Source: Caballeronia terrestris
Lineage (GTDB): Bacteria > Pseudomonadota > Gammaproteobacteria > Burkholderiales > Burkholderiaceae
Direction of reading: 5' to 3'
DNA length: 64,000 nt
Assembly (NCBI RefSeq): GCF_001544515.1
Contig: NZ_FCOL02000002.1
Location: forward strand, 1-64,000
The notes beneath the pieces were generated by a model. It did not search any database and was not told the DNA's origin. It saw only the letters and a program-made list of their open reading frames with translations. Shown here piece by piece: positions 8,347 to 18,057 of the stretch (positions within the stretch are counted from its first letter, which is position 1; every line of letters begins with the position of its first letter). Position numbers and translations under genes: made by a program.

Positions 8347-10479
8347 ATGAGACTTGACGATTTGGATCCTTCCGCTCCGGACCTGCAAGAGGCGCTCGAA
8401 AACGCCCGCCAGCGCATCGCCGTCCTCGAAAACCAGCTAGCCGACGCCCGGCAGCATGCCGAACTCGCCGCCGCCTTGCAACGCAAGGCGTCCCAGTTGC
8501 AACTCGATGTCGACGCGCTCAAGGGGTCCACCTCCTGGCGCATCACCGCACCATTGCGCCTCGCGATCCAGTGCGCACGAATGGCGCCGCGCGTGGCGCA
8601 CACCATCCGTCGTCAGGCGGAGGTTCGGGGTGGCCTCGCAAGCGCGCTTGGCTACTACTGGACCATCGTCAAGCGTGAAGGTCCACGCGGCATCTTCGGC
8701 CGGCTGGAGCGCCTGAACAGCGGCATGGGATTCGCGGACGGGCCGCCGTCCGACGAGCGCTATCACGCGTGGATCGAACGTTTCGATTCCTTCGACGACG
8801 CGAAGCGCGCAAAGGTTCGCAGCCTTATCGCCGCGCTGCCCGACAAGCCGCTCATCTCGATCGTCGTGCCTACTTACAACAGCGACGAAAAACTGCTGCG
8901 CGAGATGATCGGCTCCGTGCGCGCGCAGTTGTACGAGCAATGGGAACTGTGCATCGCCGACGACGCCTCGCCGAACCCCGAAGTCGCGCGCGTGCTCGCC
9001 GAGGCGGCCGCCGCCGATCCGCGCATCCGCTACACCGTCCGTCCGGTCAACGGCCACATTTCCGCGGCGAGCAACAGCGCGTTGGAACTAGCGCAGGGGA
9101 AATTCGTCGCCTTGCTCGATCACGACGACATCCTCCCCGAACACGCGCTCTTCATGGTCGCGCAATACGCGAACCGGTTTCCGGCCGGCCGCCTCTTCTA
9201 CAGCGACGAAGACAAATTCACGGTCGACAGCGTACGCACGGCGCCTTACTTCAAACCCGACTGGAATCCACACCTGGTGCTGTCGCAAAACTTCTTCTCG
9301 CACTTGGGCGTTTATGAGACGGCGCTGGTGCGGCAGGCAGGCGGTTTTCGAAAGGGTCTCGAAGGCAGCCAAGACCACGATCTGACACTGCGCTGCATCG
9401 AGATCGCGGGTCACGGCAGCGTGGTTCACATTCCGCACGTGCTGTACCACTGGCGCATCATGCCGGGCAGCACGGCCCAGAGCGGCAGCGAAAAGCCCTA
9501 TGCGCATACAGCGCGAATCCGGGCGATCGAAGATCATTTGCAGCGCAGCGGCATCGAGGCAAGCGTCGAGGAACCGTTCGGCGAAGCCGGACAACTGCGC
9601 GTTCGCTATGCAGTGCCGACGCCGGCGCCGCGCGTGTCGATCATCATTCCCACGCGCGATGGCGTCGCGCTGCTGCGCCAGTGCATCGACAGTGTGCTGG
9701 GAAAAACACAGTATCCGGATTACGAAATTCTGATCGTCGATAACGGCAGCGTTAAGCAGGAAACGCTCGACTACTTCGGCGAACTGGCCGCCAACAGCAA
9801 AATCCGCGTGCTGCGCGACGATTCCCCGTTCAACTTCTCTGCGCTCAACAACCGCGCGGCGTCGCAAGCGACCGGCGAGTTCCTGTGCCTGTTGAATAAC
9901 GATATCGAAGTGATTACGCCGGACTGGCTCGGCGAAATGGTGAGCCTCGCCGCGCAACCGGGCGCGGGCGCGGTGGGCGCTCGCCTCTGGTATCCCGACG
10001 ATACGCTCCAGCACGGCGGCGTTCTGCTCGGCCTCGGCGGGGTCGCTGGGCATATGCATCACCAGTTGCGGCGCTGGCAACTCGGCTATTTTGGTCGGGC
10101 GGTGGTCACGCAGAATCTGTCGGCTGTTACGGCGGCGTGTCTCGTGATCCGCAAATCGATCTACGAGGAAGTCGGTGGACTCGACGAAGAACTGGCGGTC
10201 GCGTTCAACGACGTCGATTTCTGTCTGAAGGTGCTCAAGGTAGGCTACCGCAATGTCTGGACGCCGCACGCGGAGTTGTACCACTACGAGTCGGCCACGC
10301 GCGGCTCGGACATGGATGCCGACAAATATCAGCGGTTCGTGCGTGAAGTCCGCTGGATGGAAGCGCGCTGGCCGGATCTGATCGCGAACGATCCGGCTTA
10401 CAACCGCAACCTCACGGTCAAGACGGACGTTTCACCGTTCGCCCTCTCGGATCCTCCGCGGATCGGGCAGTTCGAGTAA
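8347..10479 (+). CDS. Tandem-domain GT2 glycosyltransferase
   Basis: From ATG 8347 the protein is 710 residues. The frame extends upstream to 8278, but that segment has no family character, while MRLDDLDPS begins the coiled-coil head typical of these enzymes. After a short linker (STSWRITAPLR) come two GT-A units: the first opens with ISIVVPTYNS, the second with RVSIIIPTRDGVALL and carries IVDNGS and LLNNDIEV. Two-domain GT2 enzymes add two linkages or alternate linkages in a repeat unit. It is the only plus-strand gene in this locus, divergent from wzm and convergent with the rhamnosyltransferase, 37 bases apart. Donor and acceptor cannot be read from the sequence. Confidence 0.87.
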   Translation: MRLDDLDPSAPDLQEALENARQRIAVLENQLADARQHAELAAALQRKASQLQLDVDALKGSTSWRITAPLRLAIQCARMAPRVAHTIRRQAEVRGGLASALGYYWTIVKREGPRGIFGRLERLNSGMGFADGPPSDERYHAWIERFDSFDDAKRAKVRSLIAALPDKPLISIVVPTYNSDEKLLREMIGSVRAQLYEQWELCIADDASPNPEVARVLAEAAAADPRIRYTVRPVNGHISAASNSALELAQGKFVALLDHDDILPEHALFMVAQYANRFPAGRLFYSDEDKFTVDSVRTAPYFKPDWNPHLVLSQNFFSHLGVYETALVRQAGGFRKGLEGSQDHDLTLRCIEIAGHGSVVHIPHVLYHWRIMPGSTAQSGSEKPYAHTARIRAIEDHLQRSGIEASVEEPFGEAGQLRVRYAVPTPAPRVSIIIPTRDGVALLRQCIDSVLGKTQYPDYEILIVDNGSVKQETLDYFGELAANSKIRVLRDDSPFNFSALNNRAASQATGEFLCLLNNDIEVITPDWLGEMVSLAAQPGAGAVGARLWYPDDTLQHGGVLLGLGGVAGHMHHQLRRWQLGYFGRAVVTQNLSAVTAACLVIRKSIYEEVGGLDEELAVAFNDVDFCLKVLKVGYRNVWTPHAELYHYESATRGSDMDADKYQRFVREVRWMEARWPDLIANDPAYNRNLTVKTDVSPFALSDPPRIGQFE

Positions 10480-10516
10480 CTGCACGGCCCCTCTGCCGCG
10501 TTTCGCGGGAGTCGCG

Positions 10517-11428
10517 CTACAGCCGCCCTGCGCGTCCGCGCAGCGCGTGCCAGATTCCCTTGAACGCCATCTTCAGATGCACGCCGTTGCGCGGCGGCAG
10601 CAAGGCATAGATCAGTAACCGCGGCGGCATCTTCACCAATTCGGTCGATTTCCAGGTGCATGGAATATAGCCCCGGGCCATCAGGGCCACGGCATTGCGG
10701 AACAGATAGTAATGCCGCACGGCGCTGTGCATCGGATAAGTTCGACCCAGCACCTGGACGGGTTCGTCGCCGAGTTCGTGAGTCAACGTGAGCCACGGCA
10801 CGCCGAGTACGCGAAACCCCTTGTGGCGGGCGCGTGCGCACCATTCGAGATCGACAAAATCGATGAACAGGGCGTCGTCCATCGGGCCGATCTCTTGCCA
10901 GCACCGCAGGTTGACGCACGAGCCAGATGTAATCAGGAAATCCACGTCGATTGGCGTATTGCCGACCGGGGCAATGCGTCGCAGCTTGAAATAGCGGAAC
11001 TGGACGAATGGGGCAACTCCGCCGAGGCGGGCGTCGTCGTATGCGGGACCGACCAGCGCAATTCGTTCGCCGCGCGCTACGTGGTCCGCCAGGACCAGCG
11101 GCAATTGCTGGAGCAATTCGACCGAGGGCGAACTGTCCTGATCGAAGAGCAGTGCGGAGTCGAAATCCTCGTCGATCAACCGACCGACACCCTGGTTCAG
11201 GGCGGTCGCAATGCCGAGATTTTCGCCGTTCGAAAGATATGCGATGCTCGCCGACAATCCGAGTGCTTCGGCCGTCACGCGCTCTTCGGAATTGTCTACC
11301 ACGACCACACGATGAACCGACGCAAGCCGGTTCGCCCGCTCAACGCACGCGCGATCCGGCCGGTAGAATACGACGACGCATCCGGTGCGCACAGGCGCCG
11401 CCGAGCCTGTCAACGCGCTTCCAGACAC
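10517..11428 (-). CDS. Rhamnosyltransferase, GT2 family
   Basis: The 303-residue protein has the rhamnosyltransferase pattern: VVVDNSEE near residue 45, then SNGENLGIATALNQG, and the metal-binding FDQDSS motif near residue 95. These enzymes transfer L-rhamnose from dTDP-L-rhamnose to a lipid-linked glycan. The gene overlaps the 3' end of rfbD by 19 bases and is last in the rfbBACD operon, which makes the donor. That context makes the rhamnose assignment stronger than the motifs alone. Confidence 0.87.
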   Translation of the reverse strand: MSGSALTGSAAPVRTGCVVVFYRPDRACVERANRLASVHRVVVVDNSEERVTAEALGLSASIAYLSNGENLGIATALNQGVGRLIDEDFDSALLFDQDSSPSVELLQQLPLVLADHVARGERIALVGPAYDDARLGGVAPFVQFRYFKLRRIAPVGNTPIDVDFLITSGSCVNLRCWQEIGPMDDALFIDFVDLEWCARARHKGFRVLGVPWLTLTHELGDEPVQVLGRTYPMHSAVRHYYLFRNAVALMARGYIPCTWKSTELVKMPPRLLIYALLPPRNGVHLKMAFKGIWHALRGRAGRL

Positions 11429-12309
11429 AACCCGAGCGCGTCCTTCCAGTCAGGCGAGCGCAAACCGAACACGCGCACGAACTTGTCGTTCGACATGCGC
11501 GAATTCGTCGGCCGGCGTGCCGGCGTCGGGTAATCCGAGGCGGGAATACCGGTGACTTGCGGGCGTTTTTCGAGCGCTGCCGCTTCGAAGATTGCCTCGG
11601 CGAAACCTTGCCACGACGTTGAGCCCGAAGCCGTCAGGTGATACACGCCCGAGCGCTCGCTCCACCATTCGGCGGAATCGGACGCGGCGAACGCCTGCGC
11701 AACGGCATGCGATGTAAGCGTCGCGATAGTGTTGCTCCAGGTGGGCGCGCCGAACTGATCGGCGACGATCTTCAGCTCCGGTCGCTCCGCGCCAAGCCGC
11801 AGCATCGTCAACAGAAAGTTTTTGCCGCGCGCACCATACACCCAGCTCGTGCGAAAAATCAGGTGATTCGCGCCACTCGCCGCGATTGCCTGCTCGCCCG
11901 CCAGCTTGCTCTTACCGTAGACGTTTTGAGGATCGGTCGGATCGTCTTCGACGTACGCGCCATCCTTTGCGCCGTTGAACACGTAATCCGTCGAATAATG
12001 GACCAACGCCGCGCCGATCTTCTTCGCCTCTTCGGCCAGCACGCCGGGCGCTTCGCCATTCACGCGCATCGCCAGTTCGTGCTCGCTCTCGGCGCGATCG
12101 ACCGCCGTGTAGGCAGCCGGATTGACGATCAGCGCGGGACGAACCGTCTGGACGACGCTACGAAGTTGGTCGAGGTTCGACAGATCGCCCTGTTCACGCG
12201 TCAGGGCAACGACCTGGCCCAGACCCTGAAGCGAGCGCACCAGTTCGAAACCGACCTGGCCGTTCACGCCGGTCACGAGGATCTTGCGCGGAGAAGAAAG
12301 CGTGCTCAT
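11410..12309 (-). CDS. rfbD: dTDP-4-dehydrorhamnose reductase
   Basis: A 299-residue Rossmann enzyme that catalyses the last step of dTDP-L-rhamnose synthesis, NAD(P)H-dependent reduction of the 4-keto group. The nucleotide-binding motif GVNGQVG and the catalytic YGKSK motif are present, followed by FRTSWVYG. Start is ATG 12309, giving MSTLSSPRKILVTG; the longer open frame upstream only reads over rfbC. It lies 10 bases after rfbC and overlaps the rhamnosyltransferase, so it is co-transcribed. Confidence 0.95.
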   Translation of the reverse strand: MSTLSSPRKILVTGVNGQVGFELVRSLQGLGQVVALTREQGDLSNLDQLRSVVQTVRPALIVNPAAYTAVDRAESEHELAMRVNGEAPGVLAEEAKKIGAALVHYSTDYVFNGAKDGAYVEDDPTDPQNVYGKSKLAGEQAIAASGANHLIFRTSWVYGARGKNFLLTMLRLGAERPELKIVADQFGAPTWSNTIATLTSHAVAQAFAASDSAEWWSERSGVYHLTASGSTSWQGFAEAIFEAAALEKRPQVTGIPASDYPTPARRPTNSRMSNDKFVRVFGLRSPDWKDALGLCLEAR

Positions 12310-12319
12310 ACGGACTCCG

Positions 12320-12871
12320 TCATGCGAACACCTCGGCTTCGGCAAGCCGCTTGCCCGCCGCGTCCTTCGCCGCCACCAGCGGCTCGCCGTCGATCGGCCA
12401 GTCGATGCCGATGTCAGGATCGTTCCACACGATGCTGCGCTCGTGCGCCTGAGACCAGAAGTCCGTGGTCTTGTAGAGGAACTGCGCCGACTCCGACACC
12501 ACGACAAACCCGTGCGCAAAACCGGGTGGCACCCAAAGCTGCCGGTGATCGTCTTGCGACAGCGTCACGCCCACCCATTTCCCGAACGTCGGCGAACTTT
12601 TGCGGATATCGACGGCAATATCGAACACCTCGCCTTCGACCACGCGCACGAGCTTGCCCTGCGCATGCTCAATCTGGTAGTGCAGGCCTCGCAATACGCC
12701 GCGCCCAGAGCGCGAGTGATTGTCTTGGACGAACTCAACGCCCGGCGCGACCTGTTCGGCAAATTCACGCGCGTTGAAACTTTCGTAAAAGTAGCCGCGC
12801 GCATCGCCGAAAACCTTCGGTTCGATGATCTTGACGTCGGGGATTGCCGTGGCGGTTACTTGGATGGCCAT
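12320..12871 (-). CDS. rfbC: dTDP-4-dehydrorhamnose 3,5-epimerase
   Basis: From ATG 12871 the protein has 183 residues, the normal size of this cupin-fold enzyme. Conserved elements are [13 protein letters not shown], the QDNHSRS strand with the catalytic His region, the LRGLHYQ motif and PPGFAHGF. It epimerises C3 and C5 of dTDP-4-keto-6-deoxyglucose made by RfbB. The start overlaps the 3' end of rfbA by 16 bases, indicating translational coupling. Confidence 0.95.
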   Translation of the reverse strand: MAIQVTATAIPDVKIIEPKVFGDARGYFYESFNAREFAEQVAPGVEFVQDNHSRSGRGVLRGLHYQIEHAQGKLVRVVEGEVFDIAVDIRKSSPTFGKWVGVTLSQDDHRQLWVPPGFAHGFVVVSESAQFLYKTTDFWSQAHERSIVWNDPDIGIDWPIDGEPLVAAKDAAGKRLAEAEVFA

Positions 12872-13749
12872 GCAACTTGGTCCTTGGGAAGATTGAGCAA
12901 ATATTGTCCGTAAGCGTTTTTCGCGAGCGGCTTGGCGAGCGCGAGCAATTGCTCGTCGCCGATCCACTGACGGCGATAGGCGATCTCCTCCGGACACGCC
13001 ACCACGAGACCCTGCCGCTTTTGCAGCGTCGCGATAAACGTCGCCGCCTCGATCAGCGAATCGTGCGTGCCGGTATCGAGCCACGCATAACCGCGCCCCA
13101 TGATCTCGACGTCGAGCTTCTTTCGCTCCAGATAGCGCGAGTTGACATCGGTAATCTCAAGCTCGCCACGCGGCGACGGCAAGATGTCCGCCGCAATATC
13201 GCATACCTCGTTGTCGTAGAAGTACAGCCCCGTCACCGCGTAGTTCGAGCGCGGCTTCAGCGGCTTTTCTTCGATCGACAACGCGCGGAACGACTTGTCG
13301 AATTCGACCACGCCGTAACGCTCGGGATCGTGCACGTGATACGCGAACACGGTCGCGCCGTCGGTCCGAGCGTCGGCGCTTTCGAGCTGCTTCGCGAGGT
13401 CGTGTCCATAAAAAATGTTGTCGCCGAGGATCAGCGCGGAAGGATCGTTCCCGATGAAATCGCGCCCAATGATGAACGCTTGCGCGAGCCCATCCGGCGA
13501 CGGCTGCACCGCGTACTGGACGTTCATGCCCCACTGGCTGCCGTCGCCGAGCATGCTCGCGAAGCGCGGCGTGTCCTCGGGCGTCGAAATGACCAGCACG
13601 TCGCGAATGCCGGCGATCATCAGCGTCGAGAGCGGGTAATAGATCATCGGCTTGTCGTACACCGGCAGCAGCTGCTTCGAGACGACATGGGTGATCGGAT
13701 AGAGCCGCGTGCCGGAGCCGCCCGCGAGAATGATGCCTTTGCGCGCCAT
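12856..13749 (-). CDS. rfbA: Glucose-1-phosphate thymidylyltransferase
   Basis: The 297-residue enzyme makes dTDP-glucose from dTTP and glucose 1-phosphate, the entry step of the rhamnose pathway. The N-terminal nucleotidyltransferase motif [11 protein letters not shown] is followed by [12 protein letters not shown], and LGDNIFYG and EEKP motifs occur in order. ATG 13749 is chosen because [11 protein letters not shown] is the conserved N-terminus. It sits 10 bases after rfbB and overlaps rfbC. Confidence 0.95.
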   Translation of the reverse strand: MARKGIILAGGSGTRLYPITHVVSKQLLPVYDKPMIYYPLSTLMIAGIRDVLVISTPEDTPRFASMLGDGSQWGMNVQYAVQPSPDGLAQAFIIGRDFIGNDPSALILGDNIFYGHDLAKQLESADARTDGATVFAYHVHDPERYGVVEFDKSFRALSIEEKPLKPRSNYAVTGLYFYDNEVCDIAADILPSPRGELEITDVNSRYLERKKLDVEIMGRGYAWLDTGTHDSLIEAATFIATLQKRQGLVVACPEEIAYRRQWIGDEQLLALAKPLAKNAYGQYLLNLPKDQVAWPSK

Positions 13750-13759
13750 GATCAGATCC

Positions 13760-14821
13760 TCAAGCGCGCGTGGCGTAGTTGGTCTCGACCCACTTCCGGT
13801 ACTCGCCGGAAGCCACTTCGTCCGCCCACGCTTGATTGTCGAGATACCACTGGACCGTCTTCGCGAGACCGGTCTCGAACGTTTCGGCAGGCTTCCAGCC
13901 AAGTTCTCGCTCAAGCTTGCGCGCGTCGATTGCGTAACGGCGGTCATGGCCCGGACGGTCGGTCACGTAGGCGATCTGGTCGCGGTACGAGCCTTTGGCC
14001 CGCGGCTTCAAACGGTCGAGCAGATCGCACAGTGTATGCACGACTTCGAGATTTCTCTTTTCGTTCCAGCCGCCGACGTTGTACGTCTCGCCCGGCGTGC
14101 CGCGCGCGAGCACTTCGCGGATCGCGCTGCAATGGTCGCTGACATACAGCCAGTCACGCACGTTCTGGCCATCGCCATAAACGGGCAGCGGTTTGCCGCC
14201 AAGCGCGTTCGCTATCATCAGCGGAATCAGCTTTTCCGGGAACTGGTACGGGCCGTAGTTGTTCGAGCAGTTGGTCGTGAGTACCGGCAGGCCATAAGTG
14301 TGGTGATACGCGCGCACCAGGTGGTCGGAGCCGGCCTTGGTCGCCGAATAAGGGCTGTTGGGCGCGTAGGGAGTCGTCTCGGAGAACTGCGGGTCGGTGG
14401 CGGACAGCGAGCCGAAGACTTCGTCGGTCGAGACTTGCAGGAAGCGGAACGCCCGCTTTTCATCCTCGGGCAGCGCGCTCCAGTAAGTACGGGTCGCTTC
14501 CAGCAGCGTGAACGTGCCGACGACATTCGTCTGCACGAAATCCGCCGGACCGTGAATCGAACGGTCGACGTGGCTCTCGGCGGCGAAGTGGAGAATCGCG
14601 CGGGGCTTGTGTTCGGCTAGCAGCGCATCCATCGCTGCGCGGTCGCAGATGTCGGCGCGCGCGAAAATGTGGTTCGCATTGCCCTGCAGCGGCTTGAGCG
14701 TGCCGAGATTGCCGGCGTACGTCAGTTTGTCGACGTTGAGCACGACTTCATCGGAGCCCTGCAGCCAGTCAAGCACAAAGTTGGCGCCGATAAAGCCGGC
14801 ACCGCCCGTTACGAGAATCAT
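13760..14821 (-). CDS. rfbB: dTDP-glucose 4,6-dehydratase
   Basis: A 353-residue extended SDR enzyme converting dTDP-glucose to dTDP-4-keto-6-deoxyglucose with bound NAD. It starts with [12 protein letters not shown] (ATG 14821) and has the STDEVFG motif and catalytic YSATK, then [14 protein letters not shown], diagnostic of RmlB/RfbB. It is the first gene of rfbBACD plus rhamnosyltransferase. Its product is also the substrate class of the NDP-hexose 2,3-dehydratase whose dead gene lies at 41.3-42.3 kb. Confidence 0.95.
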   Translation of the reverse strand: MILVTGGAGFIGANFVLDWLQGSDEVVLNVDKLTYAGNLGTLKPLQGNANHIFARADICDRAAMDALLAEHKPRAILHFAAESHVDRSIHGPADFVQTNVVGTFTLLEATRTYWSALPEDEKRAFRFLQVSTDEVFGSLSATDPQFSETTPYAPNSPYSATKAGSDHLVRAYHHTYGLPVLTTNCSNNYGPYQFPEKLIPLMIANALGGKPLPVYGDGQNVRDWLYVSDHCSAIREVLARGTPGETYNVGGWNEKRNLEVVHTLCDLLDRLKPRAKGSYRDQIAYVTDRPGHDRRYAIDARKLERELGWKPAETFETGLAKTVQWYLDNQAWADEVASGEYRKWVETNYATRA

Positions 14822-15137
14822 AGAAGCCCTCTTTGCAGTCGTTTTCGACGATCCGATCCCGCCAAAAACAGTGCGTGTAGACGTGGAAAAATTGCGCAAT
14901 GCATTGCGCGCGGCGTGAATGTGTGGCAAATCCGACCGATTTCCGGAAAATCCCGCCGTGTTGATTAGACGCTGATTATAAAGCCGTACCGTGCAAAAAC
15001 TACACACCTAACAACTTGAAACAGCTAGGACTCGCCGGCTTCAAAGTTGTAACGGGCGGGCGACGAGGCCGTCGGCGGCGGTGCGTGCGTTGTTCCATAA
15101 TGGCCGCCATGCCTCGAATCCCCACGAACCCTGCCCA
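14822..15137. other. rfbB-apaH divergent intergenic region
   Basis: No gene in these 316 bases. It must hold the divergent promoters for rfbBACD (minus) and apaH (plus). A TATAAT-type -10 on the minus strand at 14975-14980 and the 16-bp palindrome at 14894-14909 are the visible elements. Confidence 0.5.
14894..14909. promoter_or_regulatory. 16-bp perfect palindrome upstream of rfbB
   Basis: The sequence GCGCAATGCATTGCGC is fully self-complementary and lies 72 bases before the rfbB start. A minus-strand TATAAT is at 14975-14980, with no good -35 at the usual spacing. The palindrome would fall in the early transcribed leader, where it could be an operator or a structural element. Confidence 0.35.
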
Positions 15138-15980
15138 ATGACCGACTCACTCTCCCTCGCCGTTCCCCCGCTCGCTTTCGGTGATTTGCAAGGCTGCCGC
15201 CAGCCGTTCAAGCGGCTCTTACGCAAGCTCGCCCCCACCGACGACACCCCGCTCTGGTTCGCCGGCGACCTCATCAATCGCGGCCCCGAATCGCTCCAGA
15301 CGCTACGCGACGTGATCGCGCTCGGCCCGCGCGCGACGGTCGTCCTCGGCAATCACGACCTGAATCTGCTCGCGGTCGCGGCGGGCCTGCGCAAGTCGAA
15401 GAAAGGCGACACGCTCGATGAAATCCTCAGCGCGAAAGACGCCGGCGATCTCATCGACTGGGTGCGCCACAAGCCGCTTGCGCACTTCGAGCACGGGATG
15501 CTGATGGTTCACGCGGGCGTGCTGCCTCAGTGGGACGCCACGATGACGCTCGAACTCGCCCACGAACTCGAGCAGGCACTGCGCGGGCCGAAGTGGAAGG
15601 AGACGCTGGCGTCGCTGTACGGCAACGAGCCGCATCGCTGGGATGATTCGCTGACCGGCGCGGACCGCCTGCGCGTGACCTACAACGCGCTGTCGCGGAT
15701 TCGCTTTTGCACGGCGGAAGGTTCGATGGAGTTCGCGAACAACGGCGGCCCGGACGCCGCGCCGCCCGGCTACATGCCGTGGTACGACGTCCCCGGACGC
15801 CGCACGCAGGACGTGACGGTCGTGTTCGGCCACTGGGCCGCGCTCGGATTGATGATCCGCGACGACGTGATGTGTCTCGATTCGGGCTGCGTCTGGGGGA
15901 ACAAGCTGTCGGCGGTGCGGCTCGCAGCCGACCCGGCGGAGCGCATCGTCACGCAGGTCAGCTGCGCGATGAAAGACTGA
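15138..15980 (+). CDS. apaH: Diadenosine tetraphosphatase, symmetrical
   Basis: From ATG 15138 the protein is 280 residues, as in E. coli ApaH. It hydrolyses Ap4A to two ADP. The metallophosphatase signatures are in order: GDLQG, then GDLINRGPESL, then GNHDLNLL. A longer frame from 15081 adds an unconserved stretch. The 3' end overlaps the convergent plsC gene by 23 bases. It is transcribed away from the rfb operon. Confidence 0.95.
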   Translation: MTDSLSLAVPPLAFGDLQGCRQPFKRLLRKLAPTDDTPLWFAGDLINRGPESLQTLRDVIALGPRATVVLGNHDLNLLAVAAGLRKSKKGDTLDEILSAKDAGDLIDWVRHKPLAHFEHGMLMVHAGVLPQWDATMTLELAHELEQALRGPKWKETLASLYGNEPHRWDDSLTGADRLRVTYNALSRIRFCTAEGSMEFANNGGPDAAPPGYMPWYDVPGRRTQDVTVVFGHWAALGLMIRDDVMCLDSGCVWGNKLSAVRLAADPAERIVTQVSCAMKD

Positions 15981-16758
15981 GCGGCGCCATGTCGATGGCG
16001 GCCGGCTGGACATCTGGAGCCGCGTCGCCGCGCAGGCTGAAGAGCGCCCTTTCGATCGCGGCCTGCGCCTCGCTCGCCAGCAGCCGCCGGTTCGCGCCGG
16101 GCGCGAGCGCTTCACATACATAAAGATGCGCCGTCAGCGGCGCGCCGCGCAGCAGCGCGTTGAGCGATTCGCCAAGCGACATGTCATCGATATAAGCCGG
16201 CGCCGACGATTGCCGCCCGTTTGCGTCCTCGTACATGAGACAAATCGGCTGCACCGGACACGACGCCGACACCGCCGCCTGAAACATGTTCGCGTGAAAC
16301 GGCAGCAGCTTCTCGCCGTTCGACGTCGTGCCTTCCGGGAACACGCACATCAGCTCGCCCGCCATCAGACGATTCGCGAGCTCGTGCATGATCCGCTTTG
16401 CGTCGCTGCGTTTCTCGCGCTGGATGAACACGGTGCCCAACTGCTGCGCGAGCCAGCCGACGATCGGCCACTTGCGGATTTCCGCCTTCGAGACGAACGG
16501 CGTCGGCCGCCAGGCGTTGATCACGTAGATATCGATCCACGAAATGTGGTTGCCGACCACCAGCACGCCGCTGTCGAGCCGCGCTTCGTCGTTGTGAACG
16601 ACGAGTTTCATCCCCGCAAGCCGCAGCATCTTCAGCGACCACGCGCGGTTCATGTCGAGCCGCTCGCGCGCGGACGCGCGCGGAAACCGCGTCGCGACGA
16701 TCCACATGCCGTGCAGCAGATGCCCGACGAGACGTGCCTTGCGCCACGCGAGCCGCAT
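15958..16758 (-). CDS. plsC: 1-acyl-sn-glycerol-3-phosphate acyltransferase
   Basis: A 266-residue inner-membrane acyltransferase for phosphatidic acid synthesis. The catalytic NHxxxxD motif is NHISWID (His71, Asp76), and the glycerol-phosphate binding motif is PEGTTS at 141-146. A hydrophobic N-terminal segment is present. The gene is last in the pyr operon, starting 2 bases after the dihydroorotase homologue, so it is probably co-transcribed with it. Confidence 0.9.
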   Translation of the reverse strand: MRLAWRKARLVGHLLHGMWIVATRFPRASARERLDMNRAWSLKMLRLAGMKLVVHNDEARLDSGVLVVGNHISWIDIYVINAWRPTPFVSKAEIRKWPIVGWLAQQLGTVFIQREKRSDAKRIMHELANRLMAGELMCVFPEGTTSNGEKLLPFHANMFQAAVSASCPVQPICLMYEDANGRQSSAPAYIDDMSLGESLNALLRGAPLTAHLYVCEALAPGANRRLLASEAQAAIERALFSLRGDAAPDVQPAAIDMAPLSLSSRS

Positions 16759-16760
16759 CG

Positions 16761-18038
16761 TCAGCGGGCTTCGTAGGCAACGTGGCCAGCGACGATCGTC
16801 GCCCGCACGCGCGCCGGCAGTTCGTAGCCGAGAAACGGCGAATTGTGTCCCTGACTCTTCAGCTTGCGCGGATCGACAAGCCAGTCGCCTGCGGAATCGA
16901 AGATGCAGAGATCAGCGACCGCGCCCGCCGAGAGCCGCCCGGCGGACAGCTTCAGCACGTCGGCGGGGGCCGAGGTAATGCGCGAAAGCGCCTTCGCGAG
17001 CGGCAGGTTCGCCTCGCGCGCCCACTTCACCGTGAGCGATAGCAGCAGTTCGAGGCCGGTCGAGCCCGGCGTCGCTTCGGCGAAGGGCAGCAGCTTTTCG
17101 TCGTCGTCGAGCGGCGTATGGTCGGAGCAGATCGCGTCGATCGTGCCGTCGGCTAGCCCCGCGCGGATCGCATCGCGATCGCGCTGCGAGCGCAAAGGCG
17201 GATCGAGCCGGTACTGCGAGTCGAAATAGCCGATATCGACGTCGGTCAGGTGGACGTGGTTGATCGTCACGTCGCACGACACCGCGAGCGCTTCGGCCTT
17301 TGCAACGCGCACGAGTTCGACGCCCGCCGCCGACGACAGATGCGACAGGTGCACCCGCGCGCCCGTCACGCGCATCAGCTCGAAGATGGTGTGCAGCGCG
17401 ATGGTTTCCGCCGACACCGGCACGCCCGACAGCCCTAGCCGCGACGCCACCGCTCCGCTCGCCGCGACCCCACCGCGCGCCATGTACGCGTCTTGCGGAC
17501 GCAGCCATACGGTGTAGCCGTATGTCGTCGCGTATTGCAGCGCGCGCAGCAGCGTGCGCGTATCGATGATCGGATTGTCAGCCTGCGAGAAGCCGATGCA
17601 GCCCGCCTCCGTCAGTTCGACCATCTCGGTGATCGCCTCGCCCTTCAAGCCGACGGTCAGCGCGCCCAGCGGATACACATGTGCCTGATGCAGCTTCTGC
17701 GCGCGAAACTTGAGCATTTCGACGAGGCCCGGTTCGTCGAGCACGGGATCGGTGTCGGGTGGGCAGACGAGGCTCGTCACGCCGCCCGCGAGCGCCGCGG
17801 CCATTTCGGATTCGAGCGTCGCCTTGTGCTCGAAGCCCGGCTCGCGCAGGCGCGCCGACAAATCGACGAAGCCCGGCGCGATCGACAACCCCCTCGCGTC
17901 GATGGTCTTGGCCGCGTTGAAATCGGCGGGCGCGTCGCCGATGGCGACGATGCGTCCCGCCGCGATGAAAACGTCCGCATGCCGCTCGGTGCCGGCCGAC
18001 GGATCGAGGAGCGTGCCGCCCTGAATCTGGATCTTCAT
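16761..18038 (-). CDS. Dihydroorotase-like protein, catalytically inactive type (PyrC'/PyrX)
   Basis: This 425-residue protein has the type I dihydroorotase fold, but the metal-binding D-x-H-x-H motif after the first strand reads DLSARLREPG, so both histidines are replaced (Ser and Arg). SDHTPL and the TGLELLL region are retained. In Pseudomonas and relatives such homologues are known to be inactive partners that hold PyrB in an active complex; the same role is likely here because it directly follows pyrB. A true dihydroorotase should be encoded elsewhere. ATG 18038 is preferred; a GTG at 18065 would overlap pyrB and adds nine charged residues. Confidence 0.88.
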   Translation of the reverse strand: MKIQIQGGTLLDPSAGTERHADVFIAAGRIVAIGDAPADFNAAKTIDARGLSIAPGFVDLSARLREPGFEHKATLESEMAAALAGGVTSLVCPPDTDPVLDEPGLVEMLKFRAQKLHQAHVYPLGALTVGLKGEAITEMVELTEAGCIGFSQADNPIIDTRTLLRALQYATTYGYTVWLRPQDAYMARGGVAASGAVASRLGLSGVPVSAETIALHTIFELMRVTGARVHLSHLSSAAGVELVRVAKAEALAVSCDVTINHVHLTDVDIGYFDSQYRLDPPLRSQRDRDAIRAGLADGTIDAICSDHTPLDDDEKLLPFAEATPGSTGLELLLSLTVKWAREANLPLAKALSRITSAPADVLKLSAGRLSAGAVADLCIFDSAGDWLVDPRKLKSQGHNSPFLGYELPARVRATIVAGHVAYEAR

Positions 18039-18057
18039 GTCGTGTTCTTTATCCCGC

